Positions 1-7,931 of a stretch of 35,045 bases of DNA are shown in pieces. Under the pieces are notes generated by a model, which saw only the letters and a program-made list of their open reading frames with translations, searched no databases and was not told the DNA's origin. Made by a program: the position numbers and the translations under genes. Numbering within the stretch: position 1 is the first letter of the stretch; each line of letters starts with the position of its first letter. This DNA comes from an uncultured Geobacteraceae bacterium (GTDB lineage Bacteria; Desulfobacterota; Desulfuromonadia; Geobacterales; Pseudopelobacteraceae). The stretch is from contig CAIRBT010000015.1 in assembly GCA_903876875.1 (NCBI GenBank), positions 1-35,045 of the forward strand. Reading direction: 5' to 3'.

Positions 1-136
1 ATGGCAGCAGCGAGCTGAATCTGGAGATGCGCTCCTAACGGTCATGGTTTTTAATACACGAAGATATTATAGAGTAATTAGTCGAGTTTAGGTGAGAAAT
101 TTTATTGTTGTACGTTTTGATCCCGCTTTTGACGTT

Positions 137-197
137 TTCGGCCTGAAGGGCCGAATGGATAGTAGCCGTGTACCACCCCGTTGGGGGGTGTACACGG
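137..197 (-). terminator. Tandem hairpins downstream of the response regulator
   Basis: Two inverted repeats lie just past the minus-strand stop at 213. The first, 166-197, pairs GTGTAC with GTACAC and continues through a C-run/G-run with one bulge. The second, 137-155, is a perfect 7-bp stem (TTCGGCC/GGCCGAA) with a 5-nt loop. Neither is followed by a clear U-tract on the minus strand, so these are end-of-transcript structures by position rather than textbook rho-independent terminators. The remaining sequence from 1 to 136 shows no convincing gene. Confidence 0.4.
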
Positions 198-212
198 GCA
201 TCAAGACAAGGT

Positions 213-1631
213 TCAAAGGCATTTATCCGACTTTATCGATATCCCCAGCTTTTTCATCATCCCCTGAAAATTCGGCCTTAAAATGCCGGTTTCCTCAGCA
301 GCCCGGGTAACATTCCAGCCGTTACGTTCCAGGGCGTTTCGCACAAAGAGACTTTCAAGGGCATCCATGGCATGCTCACGAATGGTTCGTTTCATCTCCT
401 TCAACTCTTCGACGTTCAGGGGGATGCGCTCAATCAATGTCGGTTCAGGGGCACCTTCACTGCTATCCCACAATTCGATATCTTCATTGCGAATGACCTC
501 CCCTTCAGCCAGCACCACCGCCCGCTCTATGATGTTTTCCAGTTCCCTGACATTACCCGGGTAGGCATACTTTTCGAGAAATGACAGGACATCGGGAGCA
601 ATGGAGGTGATCTTTTTACCGATCTCCCCGGTATACTTGATGAGAAAATGTCGTATGAGAATCGGGATATCGGCGGGGCGCTCCCGCAGGGGGGGAAGTT
701 CGATCGGAATGATGTTGAGCCGAAAAAACAGATCCTCACGAAAGGTGCCCTCGTGGGACATGGTCTTGAGGTTTTTATTGGTGGCGGCGACCAGATGGAT
801 ATCAACCGGCACCAACTGGGTTCCCCCAATGGGGGTAATCTTCCGTTCTTGTATAGCTCGCAGCAGCTTTGCCTGGGTAGAAAGACTGATATTTGACACC
901 TCATCCAGAAAGAGCGTGCCCCCATCGGCGATCTTAAATAGACCGGTTTTACTCTGTATGGCACCGGTAAAAGAGCCTTTGACATGACCAAACAGCTCAC
1001 TTTCCAGTAATGTTTCGGCCAGTGAGGAACAATCAACCGCCACAAACGGCTTGTCCCTTCGGGGACTGTTGTCATGAATTGCCCGTGCCGCCAACTCCTT
1101 GCCGGTACCACTCTCACCGGTAATGAGCACCGTACTGTTGGTCGCCGCAACACGCATGATACGGTGATACACTTTCTGCATTTCCTTGCTTTCACCGATG
1201 AATTGATGGAATCCCTGGCGGACACCACCATCTTCCGTGACAGGCAAATCCTCTGCCGGTGACCGCCGTTGGGCAATGACCGCACGCACCTTTTCAACCA
1301 GTGGACCAGGTTCAAACGGTTTGGTAATATAATCCGCCGCCCCGTTTTTCATCGCTTCAACCGCAGTATCAACGGTGGCAAATCCGGTGATCAGGATTAC
1401 CGGCGTGTGGGGGTTGAGGGTCTGAACGGCTTTGAGGACCTCCATGCCACCCATTCCCGGCATCTTCAAGTCACTGATAATAAGATCAAATTCTTGCTTG
1501 TGCAGAAGTTCAATGGCACCATACCCACCGGAACAGATTTCAACCGAAAACGATTCCCTTTCAAAAATCCGTTTCAATCCTTCCCGTATAACCGCTTCAT
1601 CATCAATAATAAGCAGCCTCTGTTGGAGCAT
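213..1631 (-). CDS. Sigma-54-dependent response regulator (NtrC family)
   Basis: A 472-aa cytoplasmic transcription activator with three parts in order. The receiver domain is at about 1-120, with the acidic pair IIDDE near the start and the phosphoacceptor Asp in ISDLKMPGM. The AAA+ domain is at about 150-385, with Walker A GESGTGKE and Walker B GGTLFLDEV. A C-terminal Fis-type helix-turn-helix (RNALERNGWNVTRAAEETG) completes it. The sigma-54-contacting loop reads GSFTGA rather than the usual GAFTGA. The start at 1631 was chosen because AAAGGAA lies 9 bases upstream; the frame remains open further upstream but without a ribosome site. It is divergent from the cytochrome operon at 1837, so that operon is an obvious candidate target. 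From memory, BccR has this role beside cbcBA in Geobacter. No kinase is adjacent; the nearest is the haem-c kinase at 14265. Family is certain; partner and targets are inferred. Confidence 0.95.
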   Translation of the reverse strand: MLQQRLLIIDDEAVIREGLKRIFERESFSVEICSGGYGAIELLHKQEFDLIISDLKMPGMGGMEVLKAVQTLNPHTPVILITGFATVDTAVEAMKNGAADYITKPFEPGPLVEKVRAVIAQRRSPAEDLPVTEDGGVRQGFHQFIGESKEMQKVYHRIMRVAATNSTVLITGESGTGKELAARAIHDNSPRRDKPFVAVDCSSLAETLLESELFGHVKGSFTGAIQSKTGLFKIADGGTLFLDEVSNISLSTQAKLLRAIQERKITPIGGTQLVPVDIHLVAATNKNLKTMSHEGTFREDLFFRLNIIPIELPPLRERPADIPILIRHFLIKYTGEIGKKITSIAPDVLSFLEKYAYPGNVRELENIIERAVVLAEGEVIRNEDIELWDSSEGAPEPTLIERIPLNVEELKEMKRTIREHAMDALESLFVRNALERNGWNVTRAAEETGILRPNFQGMMKKLGISIKSDKCL

Positions 1632-1836
1632 AGTCGGTTCCTTTCGGCGGTGTAATCGGCATCCCAACGGCCACTGTATCTGCCACCCATGCACCGGAGC
1701 AAAACAGTGTTAAAAATAATAGAATTGACTGTACGCAAAAACATGATACAACAAAAGGGAGACCATTGAAATAGGAACTATCGAGAATCACTACTGAACC
1801 GAAACAGCACGTCATGTTGACATCGGGAGAGATTTC

Positions 1837-2904
1837 ATGTGTATGTTCAAGAAGATTTTCTGGTTACTCACACTTCTTACCCTCCACTTGACGATTACAC
1901 TCATCCAGGCAGCGTCTATTCCTGATACTGGCTGCATGGGCTGTCATGGGCAGCCTGAAATTGCCAGGAATGCGCGAAATAAAAGTTCGTTCATTGATCC
2001 GGCCAAATATTCAGGCACCACCCACTCCATTATTGGTTGCACTGTTTGTCATGACCGGGTCTCACCGGGCCATCCGGGTGATGGCTATCTGTCACCGAAA
2101 GCGGTATGTGGTGACTGCCACGGCCCGGTGAACGACGAGTATGTAAAAAGCGTCCATGGCACGAAAGCCCGCTGTAACGATTGCCACAACCCCCACGAAG
2201 TCAGGTTGCCGTTTTTTATGTCCGGTGACGAAATCAATGGTAAATGTGCCAAGTGTCATGATTCAAGAAAGACCATTCAAAGCCATGCAAAATGGCTCCC
2301 CCAGGCCGATCTTCATATCGATTCACTCCTCTGCATCAGCTGTCACACCAGTTCAAGGGAATATGCCATCACGCTGTCCATTGAAAGCCGGGCACCCGGT
2401 TCCGGTACAGCATTTAAACTGGCCACCTTTCCTGAGCTGACCGCACTGTCCACCGATGGCAATATCAGCAAAATCATCGATCAAAACGGCGACAATATGG
2501 TTTCATTGGCAGAGTTACGGGCGTTTAACCACCATCTCCGCAGTCGGAATATGCGTTTATGGGGCATGATGACACCCGAAGTGGTCACCCATAATTATCA
2601 GATTATGGTCAACCGCTGGGACTGCTCTTTCTGTCATGCCTCCGGTTCAAAAGCCATGCAGAAAAGCTTTATCGTTCTTCCGGGAAAAAACGGTGATTTT
2701 TCCCGGATTCCGGTGGAAAAGGGAGCAATTTTTGATATCCTCTATGGTACCCCGGATTTTTACATGATGGGTTCTACCCGAAGCACGGCTCTTAATATTA
2801 TCGGTGCATTAATTGTCGCCACAGGACTCTCCTTTCCGGTCTGCCATGGTTTCTTCCGCTTCCTCACCAGAAAGAACAGAAAGGAGGAGCATCATGAGGC
2901 ATAA
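1837..2904 (+). CDS. Heptahaem c-type cytochrome with EF-hand and C-terminal membrane anchor
   Basis: A 355-aa exported multihaem cytochrome. An N-terminal hydrophobic signal (residues about 5-26) ends at QAAS. Seven CXXCH haem motifs start at Cys33, 68, 91, 113, 137, 166 and 263. Between the sixth and seventh is a calcium-type EF-hand loop (Asp215, Asn217, Asp219, Ser223, Glu226). A transmembrane helix at about 317-336 with a basic tail anchors the C-terminus. The start has GGGAGAG about 8 bases upstream; a second ATG two codons later is equally possible. The 3' end overlaps the cytochrome b gene by 11 bases, so the two are translationally coupled. They probably form one quinol-oxidising bc-type complex that passes electrons into the periplasm. 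From memory, CbcA of Geobacter is also a seven-haem cytochrome paired with a b-type CbcB. The EF-hand is seen; a role in calcium-dependent stability is a guess. Confidence 0.93.
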   Translation: MCMFKKIFWLLTLLTLHLTITLIQAASIPDTGCMGCHGQPEIARNARNKSSFIDPAKYSGTTHSIIGCTVCHDRVSPGHPGDGYLSPKAVCGDCHGPVNDEYVKSVHGTKARCNDCHNPHEVRLPFFMSGDEINGKCAKCHDSRKTIQSHAKWLPQADLHIDSLLCISCHTSSREYAITLSIESRAPGSGTAFKLATFPELTALSTDGNISKIIDQNGDNMVSLAELRAFNHHLRSRNMRLWGMMTPEVVTHNYQIMVNRWDCSFCHASGSKAMQKSFIVLPGKNGDFSRIPVEKGAIFDILYGTPDFYMMGSTRSTALNIIGALIVATGLSFPVCHGFFRFLTRKNRKEEHHEA

Positions 2905-3598
2905 CGAGATGGTATACGTGACCCCCCTGCCGGTCAGAATCTGGCATTGGCTGAATGCTTTCGGCATCGTTACACTCTGTATAACCGGACTGCAGATACG
3001 CTTTCCTGACTATATTACCGTGTTTGGCGCCTATAAAGCGGCCATCCGCCTGCATAACACCGCCGGAACGGTGGTGTCCGTTTCGTACACCCTCTGGATC
3101 TTTTATTACCTGTTCGTGGCACGGAGTCTGATAAAGCTCTACGTTCCCACACTGGACGATCTTAAAACAGGTATATTCCGCCAGGCCTATTTTTATTTTC
3201 TCACCTACTTTCTCGGCAAGCCAAATCCTCACCATACAACCCCGGACAGCAAGTTTAACCCGATGCAGAAAGCAGCCTATCTGGTTATTATGCTGGTGCT
3301 CCTGCCGCTGGTGATCGTGAGCGGCATCTTACTCATGTACGTCGCTCCCCTCCGCGAACTGTTTATGCTGCTTGGCGGCATTAAAATACTGGTGGGGTCA
3401 CATTTTTTACTTGCCTGCTGTTTTACCGCTTTTCTGTTTGTGCATATTTATCTGGCGACCCTGGGGCATACACCCCTTGCCCATTTTAAGCCAATGTGGA
3501 ATGGCTGGGAAGAGGAGGAAGTTATTGATGATGAGGGGACTGAGACCACCGTCGCCTCTGCCAGCGACACCAAACCGGCCGGGAAGGATGTGATATGA
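2894..3598 (+). CDS. Cytochrome b561-type membrane subunit (HyaC/CbcB-like)
   Basis: A 234-aa integral membrane protein with about four transmembrane helices (roughly 18-38, 58-78, 126-150, 168-190). It has the histidines expected for two b haems: His18 (IWHWLN), His54 (RLHNTAG), His170 (GSHFLLA) and His184 (FVHIYLA). This pattern is typical of the Ni/Fe-hydrogenase and thiosulfate-reductase cytochrome b family. The start at 2894 was chosen because AAGGAGG lies 7 bases upstream, inside the end of the heptahaem gene; the frame is open upstream to 2813. Its stop overlaps the start of the dodecahaem gene (ATGA). The likely role is to take electrons from menaquinol and hand them to the adjacent multihaem cytochromes, or the reverse. 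The C-terminal 40 residues are acidic and polar and are probably cytoplasmic. Confidence 0.9.
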   Translation: MRHNEMVYVTPLPVRIWHWLNAFGIVTLCITGLQIRFPDYITVFGAYKAAIRLHNTAGTVVSVSYTLWIFYYLFVARSLIKLYVPTLDDLKTGIFRQAYFYFLTYFLGKPNPHHTTPDSKFNPMQKAAYLVIMLVLLPLVIVSGILLMYVAPLRELFMLLGGIKILVGSHFLLACCFTAFLFVHIYLATLGHTPLAHFKPMWNGWEEEEVIDDEGTETTVASASDTKPAGKDVI

Positions 3599-4629
3599 GC
3601 TATTTCCGTCTGTACGTACTCCTGCTTCTGCTCCTGACGTTTCATGGCACGGCACTGGCCATACATGTTAAAGATGTAACCTATGGCACCAGTGTGGGTC
3701 AGGTTGTGTTCAATCATTCCAGCCATATGGCTCAAACAAATATGAGCAAGAACTGTCGGGCCTGCCACGATGTTCTCTTTGATTTAAAAAAGAGGCGGCA
3801 CGCTACCATGGCTGACATGGCAAAAGGGAGATCATGCGGTGCCTGTCATAACGGCACGAAGGCCTTTCCTCTCACAGTGTGCGCTCACTGCCACCAGAGC
3901 GGAGAGGTCGTATTCAAAGTTAAAGCCACCGGCCCCACCCGGTTCAGCCATAAAAGCCATCTTGTTACCTCACCTGACTGCACCCGCTGCCATCCGTCTC
4001 TCTTCACGACCGACCGAACCAAGCACGCTACCATGGCCGATATGGAAAAAGGGCACTCATGCGGTGCCTGCCATGATGGTAAAAAAGCCTTTGGTGTTGA
4101 TGCCTGCCTTACCTGTCATCCGGTCAAAGAGATCACATACCGGGTAAAGGCCACCGGACCCACCCCTTTCAGCCACACAAGCCATCTGAAGGCAGCAACA
4201 TGCACCTCCTGCCATCCGCGCCCCTATGTAACTGACAGGAAAAATCTCCATACCTCAATGGCCGCCATGGAGAAAGGTCAGTCATGCGGTACCTGCCACA
4301 ATTCAAAAACAGCTTTTACGGTAAAAAAGTGCGTAAAATGCCACCTGACCCGGGAGCTGCAATTTACCGTACCCGATGCGGGCGATGTACTATTCAGTCA
4401 TACCTCACACATTGCCCTGTACCGGTGTGGTGACTGTCATACCTCCCGGTTCAAAACCGGGCGTAGCACCAATAAAGTAACCATGAAAGAGATGGAAGCG
4501 GGAAAATCCTGTGGTGGCTGCCATGAGGGAAAAACCGCTTTTACGGTAGCTGACACATGCGGCAGCTGTCACAAGGAACAGTCGCCCAAAATTTCTGGGG
4601 GGGAACATGTTCACGACTCTCGTAGGTAA
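3595..4629 (+). CDS. Dodecahaem c-type cytochrome with four c7-type trihaem repeats
   Basis: A 344-aa periplasmic cytochrome. The signal peptide is at residues 1-22 (cleavage near ALA). Twelve CXXCH motifs occur as four repeats of about 75-80 residues. Each repeat has FSHxSH (FNHSSH in the first), one CXXCH, then MxxMxxGxSCGxCHxxxxAF, and a final CXXCH. This is the triple-haem nanowire arrangement known from c7-type proteins. Repeats 1-3 share blocks such as HATMADM and KATGPT, which points to internal duplication. The start overlaps the preceding stop (ATGA), and the 3' end overlaps the next gene by 23 bases. Its likely job is long-range electron transfer across the periplasm from the membrane cytochrome b/c pair. 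By haem number and position it could correspond to the twelve-haem OmcQ/CbcC of Geobacter; that is from memory and unverified. Confidence 0.93.
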   Translation: MSYFRLYVLLLLLLTFHGTALAIHVKDVTYGTSVGQVVFNHSSHMAQTNMSKNCRACHDVLFDLKKRRHATMADMAKGRSCGACHNGTKAFPLTVCAHCHQSGEVVFKVKATGPTRFSHKSHLVTSPDCTRCHPSLFTTDRTKHATMADMEKGHSCGACHDGKKAFGVDACLTCHPVKEITYRVKATGPTPFSHTSHLKAATCTSCHPRPYVTDRKNLHTSMAAMEKGQSCGTCHNSKTAFTVKKCVKCHLTRELQFTVPDAGDVLFSHTSHIALYRCGDCHTSRFKTGRSTNKVTMKEMEAGKSCGGCHEGKTAFTVADTCGSCHKEQSPKISGGEHVHDSRR

Positions 4630-5422
4630 AGCGCTCGTACCGGTCGGGCTTGCTGTTACCGGGTTCATGGTGGTCTGCTGTCTGCTGCTCTACTCTGCCA
4701 TCCGCGAAGATCTGCATCGGGGAGAAATCGTGCATGCCACCAATCTTGCCGACACCGTGCTCAGGTCGACCCGCTACGCCATGCACAAATCGGATCGTGA
4801 CATGCTGTCTACCATCATCTCAAACGTGGGTGCGCAAAATGGTGTTGATCATGTGAGGATATTTAACAAGCGAGGAGTCACGACCTTTTCTGCAAAAAGT
4901 GATGAGATAAACCGCCAGGTGGACAAAAAATCCGAGGGATGTATCGGCTGTCACAAAGAAGCACTACCGGTTACCACACTAGGGAATATGCAGCAGGCGC
5001 GAACTTTTAAGAACAGCAATGGTCTTGATGTCATCGCCATTACCGCTCCGATCTATAATGAACCGGACTGTTCCACGGCCGCCTGTCACGTCCACCCACC
5101 AGAACAGAAGGTTCTCGGCACACTGGATATCGGCCTCTCCCGTGCGGAGCGGAACCGGTCACTGGCCATGCTGCGGTTCCAGATGATCATCTTTACCGGC
5201 ATGTGCCTTGTTCTCACCCTTATCGGCATCAGCTCTCTGTTACGCAAGAATGTGTTTCTCCCCTTGCAAAAATTACGGGACTATGTGGAAGCCCCCCCGG
5301 TGGTTCACGGCACACCACAACCACCACCCCATTTACCCCATGATCTTGACCTGATTGCAGCACGATACTATGGAGCCATTACAAGCGGCCATGACAAGAA
5401 AAACGACACCACACATCACTGA
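4607..5422 (+). CDS. Membrane-anchored periplasmic haem-c sensor domain protein lacking a kinase
   Basis: A 271-aa protein with a transmembrane helix at about 10-30, a periplasmic domain of about 155 residues, a second helix at about 190-212 and a short cytoplasmic tail that begins like a HAMP linker (NVFLPLQKLRDYVE). The periplasmic domain has one CXXCH motif (CIGCH) and one CX4CH motif (CSTAACH) followed by VLGTLDIGLS. The same layout occurs in the complete histidine kinase at 14265. No HisKA, ATPase or chemotaxis domain follows; the reading frame ends after about 60 residues of polar tail. It could be a degenerate sensor, an electron-transfer subunit built from a sensor fold, or a partner that signals through another protein. 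The start lies within the 3' end of the dodecahaem gene behind a G7 tract. Fold assignment is good; function is unknown. Confidence 0.8.
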   Translation: MFTTLVGKALVPVGLAVTGFMVVCCLLLYSAIREDLHRGEIVHATNLADTVLRSTRYAMHKSDRDMLSTIISNVGAQNGVDHVRIFNKRGVTTFSAKSDEINRQVDKKSEGCIGCHKEALPVTTLGNMQQARTFKNSNGLDVIAITAPIYNEPDCSTAACHVHPPEQKVLGTLDIGLSRAERNRSLAMLRFQMIIFTGMCLVLTLIGISSLLRKNVFLPLQKLRDYVEAPPVVHGTPQPPPHLPHDLDLIAARYYGAITSGHDKKNDTTHH

Positions 5423-5915
5423 TACTGGTGATAACGCAGTTATTCTTCAGGATATGATGCGCGAAATCGACCGGCTGAAAAATTTTTCCACCCGGGGCTT
5501 AAAAGCTCTGGCACTGTTTCTTGTTGTTAGCAGTGCCGCCTGGAGCAAGTTTCCGTTTCTTCCGGCAGCTGAAACCGTGACCGCACTGCTGGGCCCTCCC
5601 CCATCGGCACGGATTATCAGCACGGTACTCCTGATATATACCTTCTTTGCCATTGCCTTAAGCGTTGCCCGACTCACCTCGGGTATTGAACATCGCAGCA
5701 GCTTTTGCCATGTGGGGTATCTGACCTCATTTTATCTTTTTTATTATTTCGGGAACACTCTTGAAGATAATTTCCTCGCCGTATGTGGTGCCGGAATTAC
5801 AATTCTGGGAACGGAAAGCTATCGAATCTGGAACTACTGCTCCGAAGGCATCGCGGAAAAAAAGGAGGCCGCCGAGTACGTCAGTAGAGTCGGGAGACAC
5901 CCACCGAAGGAATAA
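5391..5915 (+). CDS. Hypothetical membrane protein, three to four helices
   Basis: A 174-aa integral membrane protein that I do not recognise. After about 35 polar residues there are hydrophobic segments around ALALFLVVSSAAW, STVLLIYTFFAIALSVA, GYLTSFYLFYYFG and FLAVCGAGITILG, then a short charged tail. No catalytic motif or haem motif is visible. It overlaps the haem-sensor gene by 32 bases and is very likely the last gene of the cytochrome operon, so it may be a membrane subunit of the same complex. The start is uncertain. ATG at 5391 is used; TTG at 5355, ATG at 5370 and ATG at 5454 are also in frame, and none has a strong ribosome site. Confidence 0.65.
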   Translation: MTRKTTPHITDTGDNAVILQDMMREIDRLKNFSTRGLKALALFLVVSSAAWSKFPFLPAAETVTALLGPPPSARIISTVLLIYTFFAIALSVARLTSGIEHRSSFCHVGYLTSFYLFYYFGNTLEDNFLAVCGAGITILGTESYRIWNYCSEGIAEKKEAAEYVSRVGRHPPKE

Positions 5916-5989
5916 CTATTTTCACCTTCCGCCGGATAGGATAGCAGAATAGCTGGTGTGTTAATGTCGCATGTAGTTCCGATAGATGT

Positions 5990-6018
5990 TTGAGGTATGC
6001 ACCATAAGGTGTTATACT
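5990..6018 (+). promoter_or_regulatory. Sigma-70-type promoter for the DUF1269 gene
   Basis: TTGAGG (5990-5995) and TATACT (6013-6018) are separated by 17 bases, giving 4/6 and 5/6 matches to consensus. Transcription would start near 6025, about 65 bases before the ATG at 6091. A sigma-54-like match at 6022-6037 (TGGGGA, then TTGCT) overlaps this region and is the alternative. Confidence 0.5.
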
Positions 6019-6090
6019 TACTGGGGATACTGTTGCTGCATGGAAAACAGTTTAACAAATGCTGGACACTACTTAAATGGGGAGGTTGTC

Positions 6091-6585
6091 ATGAGTGAGT
6101 TAATTATTGTGGGGTTTAAAGGAGAACGTACCGCCGACGAAGTGCTTCTTGATCTGGAAAATATGCAGCAGATTCACCAGATAAACCTTGATGAGGCTGC
6201 CGTGGCAATCAGAAAGGGTGACGGCCCCATCAAGATCAAGCATTGTAACCTGTTGATTGAAAGCGATGCCGCCGTGGGATGCCTGTTCGGCATGGTCGTT
6301 GCCGGCCCGATCGGTCTTTTGGTGGGTGGTGTCATAGGCGCGGCCATTGGTGAAACTCATAAAATTTTGACCCATATCGGCATAAGTGATAATTTCGTCA
6401 AAGAGGTGGCGAACATCATGGAACCAGGCAGCTCGGCGGTGTTCATCCGGGTACATAAATCGGTTTCCCAGAATGTTGTCGACGAGCTTGTTAAATATGA
6501 CGGCAAACTGATCCGCTCCTCCCTGTCAATCAGCGACGAGAAAGAGTTGATAAAAGCTCTGGAGCATATTGTACAACAGAAATAA
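6091..6585 (+). CDS. DUF1269 domain-containing protein
   Basis: A 164-aa protein of the DUF1269 type. The N-terminal half (MSELIIVGFKGERTADEVLLDLENM) is a soluble alpha/beta region. A glycine-rich hydrophobic segment follows at about 68-92 (GCLFGMVVAGPIGLLVGGVIGAAIG). The C-terminal half contains the family phrase GSSAVFIRVH. Members are usually predicted membrane-associated proteins of unknown biochemical role, often expressed under stress. The start at 6091 has GGGGAGG 5 bases upstream; the frame is open to 5986 but that extension has no ribosome site and an implausible Cys-rich sequence. It has its own promoter and a strong hairpin behind it, so it is probably a single-gene unit between the cytochrome and hydrogenase operons. 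Confidence 0.88.
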   Translation: MSELIIVGFKGERTADEVLLDLENMQQIHQINLDEAAVAIRKGDGPIKIKHCNLLIESDAAVGCLFGMVVAGPIGLLVGGVIGAAIGETHKILTHIGISDNFVKEVANIMEPGSSAVFIRVHKSVSQNVVDELVKYDGKLIRSSLSISDEKELIKALEHIVQQK

Positions 6586-6586
6586 G

Positions 6587-6638
6587 ACCACCAACGAACG
6601 AAGGCCATCCACCGGGATGGCCTTCGTTCGTTGGTGGT
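6587..6638 (+). terminator. 24-bp perfect stem-loop after the DUF1269 gene
   Basis: A perfect 24-base inverted repeat (arms 6587-6610 and 6615-6638) with a 4-base loop, starting one base after the stop codon. There is no U-run on either side, so it may act as a transcript stabiliser or RNase III site as well as a transcription barrier between the two operons. Confidence 0.7.
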
Positions 6639-6658
6639 AGTCGTTCCCATAAAAGGTG

Positions 6659-6686
6659 TTTACATACATACTGTATACATGATAAC
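6659..6686 (+). promoter_or_regulatory. Possible sigma-70 promoter of the hyb operon
   Basis: TTTACA (6659-6664) and GATAAC (6681-6686) are 16 bases apart, about 80 bases before the hybO ATG. A TTGACT further downstream (6709-6714) lacks a good -10. No sigma-54 element was found here. Weak evidence. Confidence 0.3.
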
Positions 6687-6768
6687 TTTGGACTAGTCTT
6701 GACTTTTTTCATAATGTACCCATTGATGTGGCAGCAGGCCGTCAATCTTACTTTATAGAGGAGGGATC

Positions 6769-7929
6769 ATGAAACTGGGGGAATCAGAGTATGCAAAACA
6801 GAAGTTAAGCGGCATTTCACGAAGGGATTTTCTCAAGTACTGCTCAATGGTAGCCGTGGGGATGGGCTTGCCACTTTCTGCCGGTGCTGAGATCGCCCAA
6901 GCCATTACCACCGTCAAACGCCCTCCGGTTATCTGGCTCTCCTTTCAGGAGTGTACCGGCTGTGTGGAATCCCTGTTACGTGCCAATCATCCCACCCTTG
7001 AACATCTGATACTTGACCTTATCTCCCTCGATTATTCAGAAACATTGTCTGCGGCGGCCGGCCATCAGGCAGAAGCCGCCAAGACAGCCTCCATTGCGGA
7101 GAATAAGGGGAAATTCATCCTTGTGGTCGATGGTGCCGTCCCGACCAGGGACAACGGCATCTACTGCAAAATTGCCGGAAAAACCGCCCTGCAAATTTTA
7201 CATGAGACCGCTCCCCATGCGGCCGCAATTGTCGCCATGGGTTCCTGTGCTTCGTGGGGTGGCGTTGCGGCGGCAGCACCCAACCCGACCGAAGCAAAGG
7301 GCATACCGGAAATCCTCACCGGCAAGACCGTTGTCACCATCCCCGGCTGCCCGCCAAGTCCGTACAACCTGCTCTCGACCCTGTTACATTTCGTCACCTA
7401 CGGCAAGCTTCCCGCACTGGACACCCTGGGGCGGCCAAAGTTCGCCTATGGCAGGCTTATCCATGAGAACTGTGAACGGAGACCCCATTTTGACGCGGGA
7501 AGATTTGCGGTGCAATTTGGCGATGAAATGCACCGGATCGGAGCCTGCCTGTTCAAACTGGGATGCAAGGGACCGGAAACCCATGCCAACTGTCCATCGC
7601 TACAGTTTGGTGACGTTGGTGCCGGTGCGTGGCCGGTAGGAACCGGGCACCCCTGTTTTGGCTGTACTGAAAAGAATGTTGGCTTTTCCACGCCACTCCA
7701 TACCCTGGCAAACATCAAGGATTTCACTCCTCCCACATTCTTCACCGAGGCATTCCCGAATAAACAGGGGCTGCCAACCGGTCTCGCCTCCTTTGCTGCC
7801 GGAACCGCAGGTGTAGTAGCCGGTGCGGCGGGTGCTGCCCTGCTCACCGGACTGGGAAAAAACAGTAAAAACAGCGGCGATGGTACCAATTCCGACAGCG
7901 GTGATCGTGATCACGGCAAGGAGGAATAG
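6769..7929 (+). CDS. hybO: [NiFe] hydrogenase small subunit, Hyb type
   Basis: A 386-aa electron-transfer subunit of a periplasmic membrane-bound uptake hydrogenase (group 1). A twin-arginine signal (SRRDFLKYCSM, residues about 17-27) exports the folded heterodimer with the large subunit. Iron-sulfur ligands are visible: CTGC at 62-65, GSCASWGG, PGCPPSP, and the C-terminal medial/distal cluster region CLFKLGC...NCPS...CFGC. A Gly/Ala-rich hydrophobic helix near 340-365 anchors the C-terminus in the membrane, as in HybO. AGGAGGG lies upstream of the ATG. It is the first gene of a hybO-A-B-C-D operon and ends 2 bases before hybA. The Geobacter name for this gene is hybS. Confidence 0.97.
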   Translation: MKLGESEYAKQKLSGISRRDFLKYCSMVAVGMGLPLSAGAEIAQAITTVKRPPVIWLSFQECTGCVESLLRANHPTLEHLILDLISLDYSETLSAAAGHQAEAAKTASIAENKGKFILVVDGAVPTRDNGIYCKIAGKTALQILHETAPHAAAIVAMGSCASWGGVAAAAPNPTEAKGIPEILTGKTVVTIPGCPPSPYNLLSTLLHFVTYGKLPALDTLGRPKFAYGRLIHENCERRPHFDAGRFAVQFGDEMHRIGACLFKLGCKGPETHANCPSLQFGDVGAGAWPVGTGHPCFGCTEKNVGFSTPLHTLANIKDFTPPTFFTEAFPNKQGLPTGLASFAAGTAGVVAGAAGAALLTGLGKNSKNSGDGTNSDSGDRDHGKEE

Positions 7930-7931
7930 CC

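Noticed and set aside
1603-1815. Minus-strand 70-codon frame with a signal-peptide-like middle, overlapping the response regulator start
   Set aside because: No ribosome site at its start, it overlaps the well-supported regulator start in another frame, and no family is recognisable.
6022-6037. Sigma-54-like match (TGGGGA, TTGCT) before the DUF1269 gene
   Set aside because: The -24 box is weak and a better sigma-70 promoter lies at the same place; noted as an alternative only.
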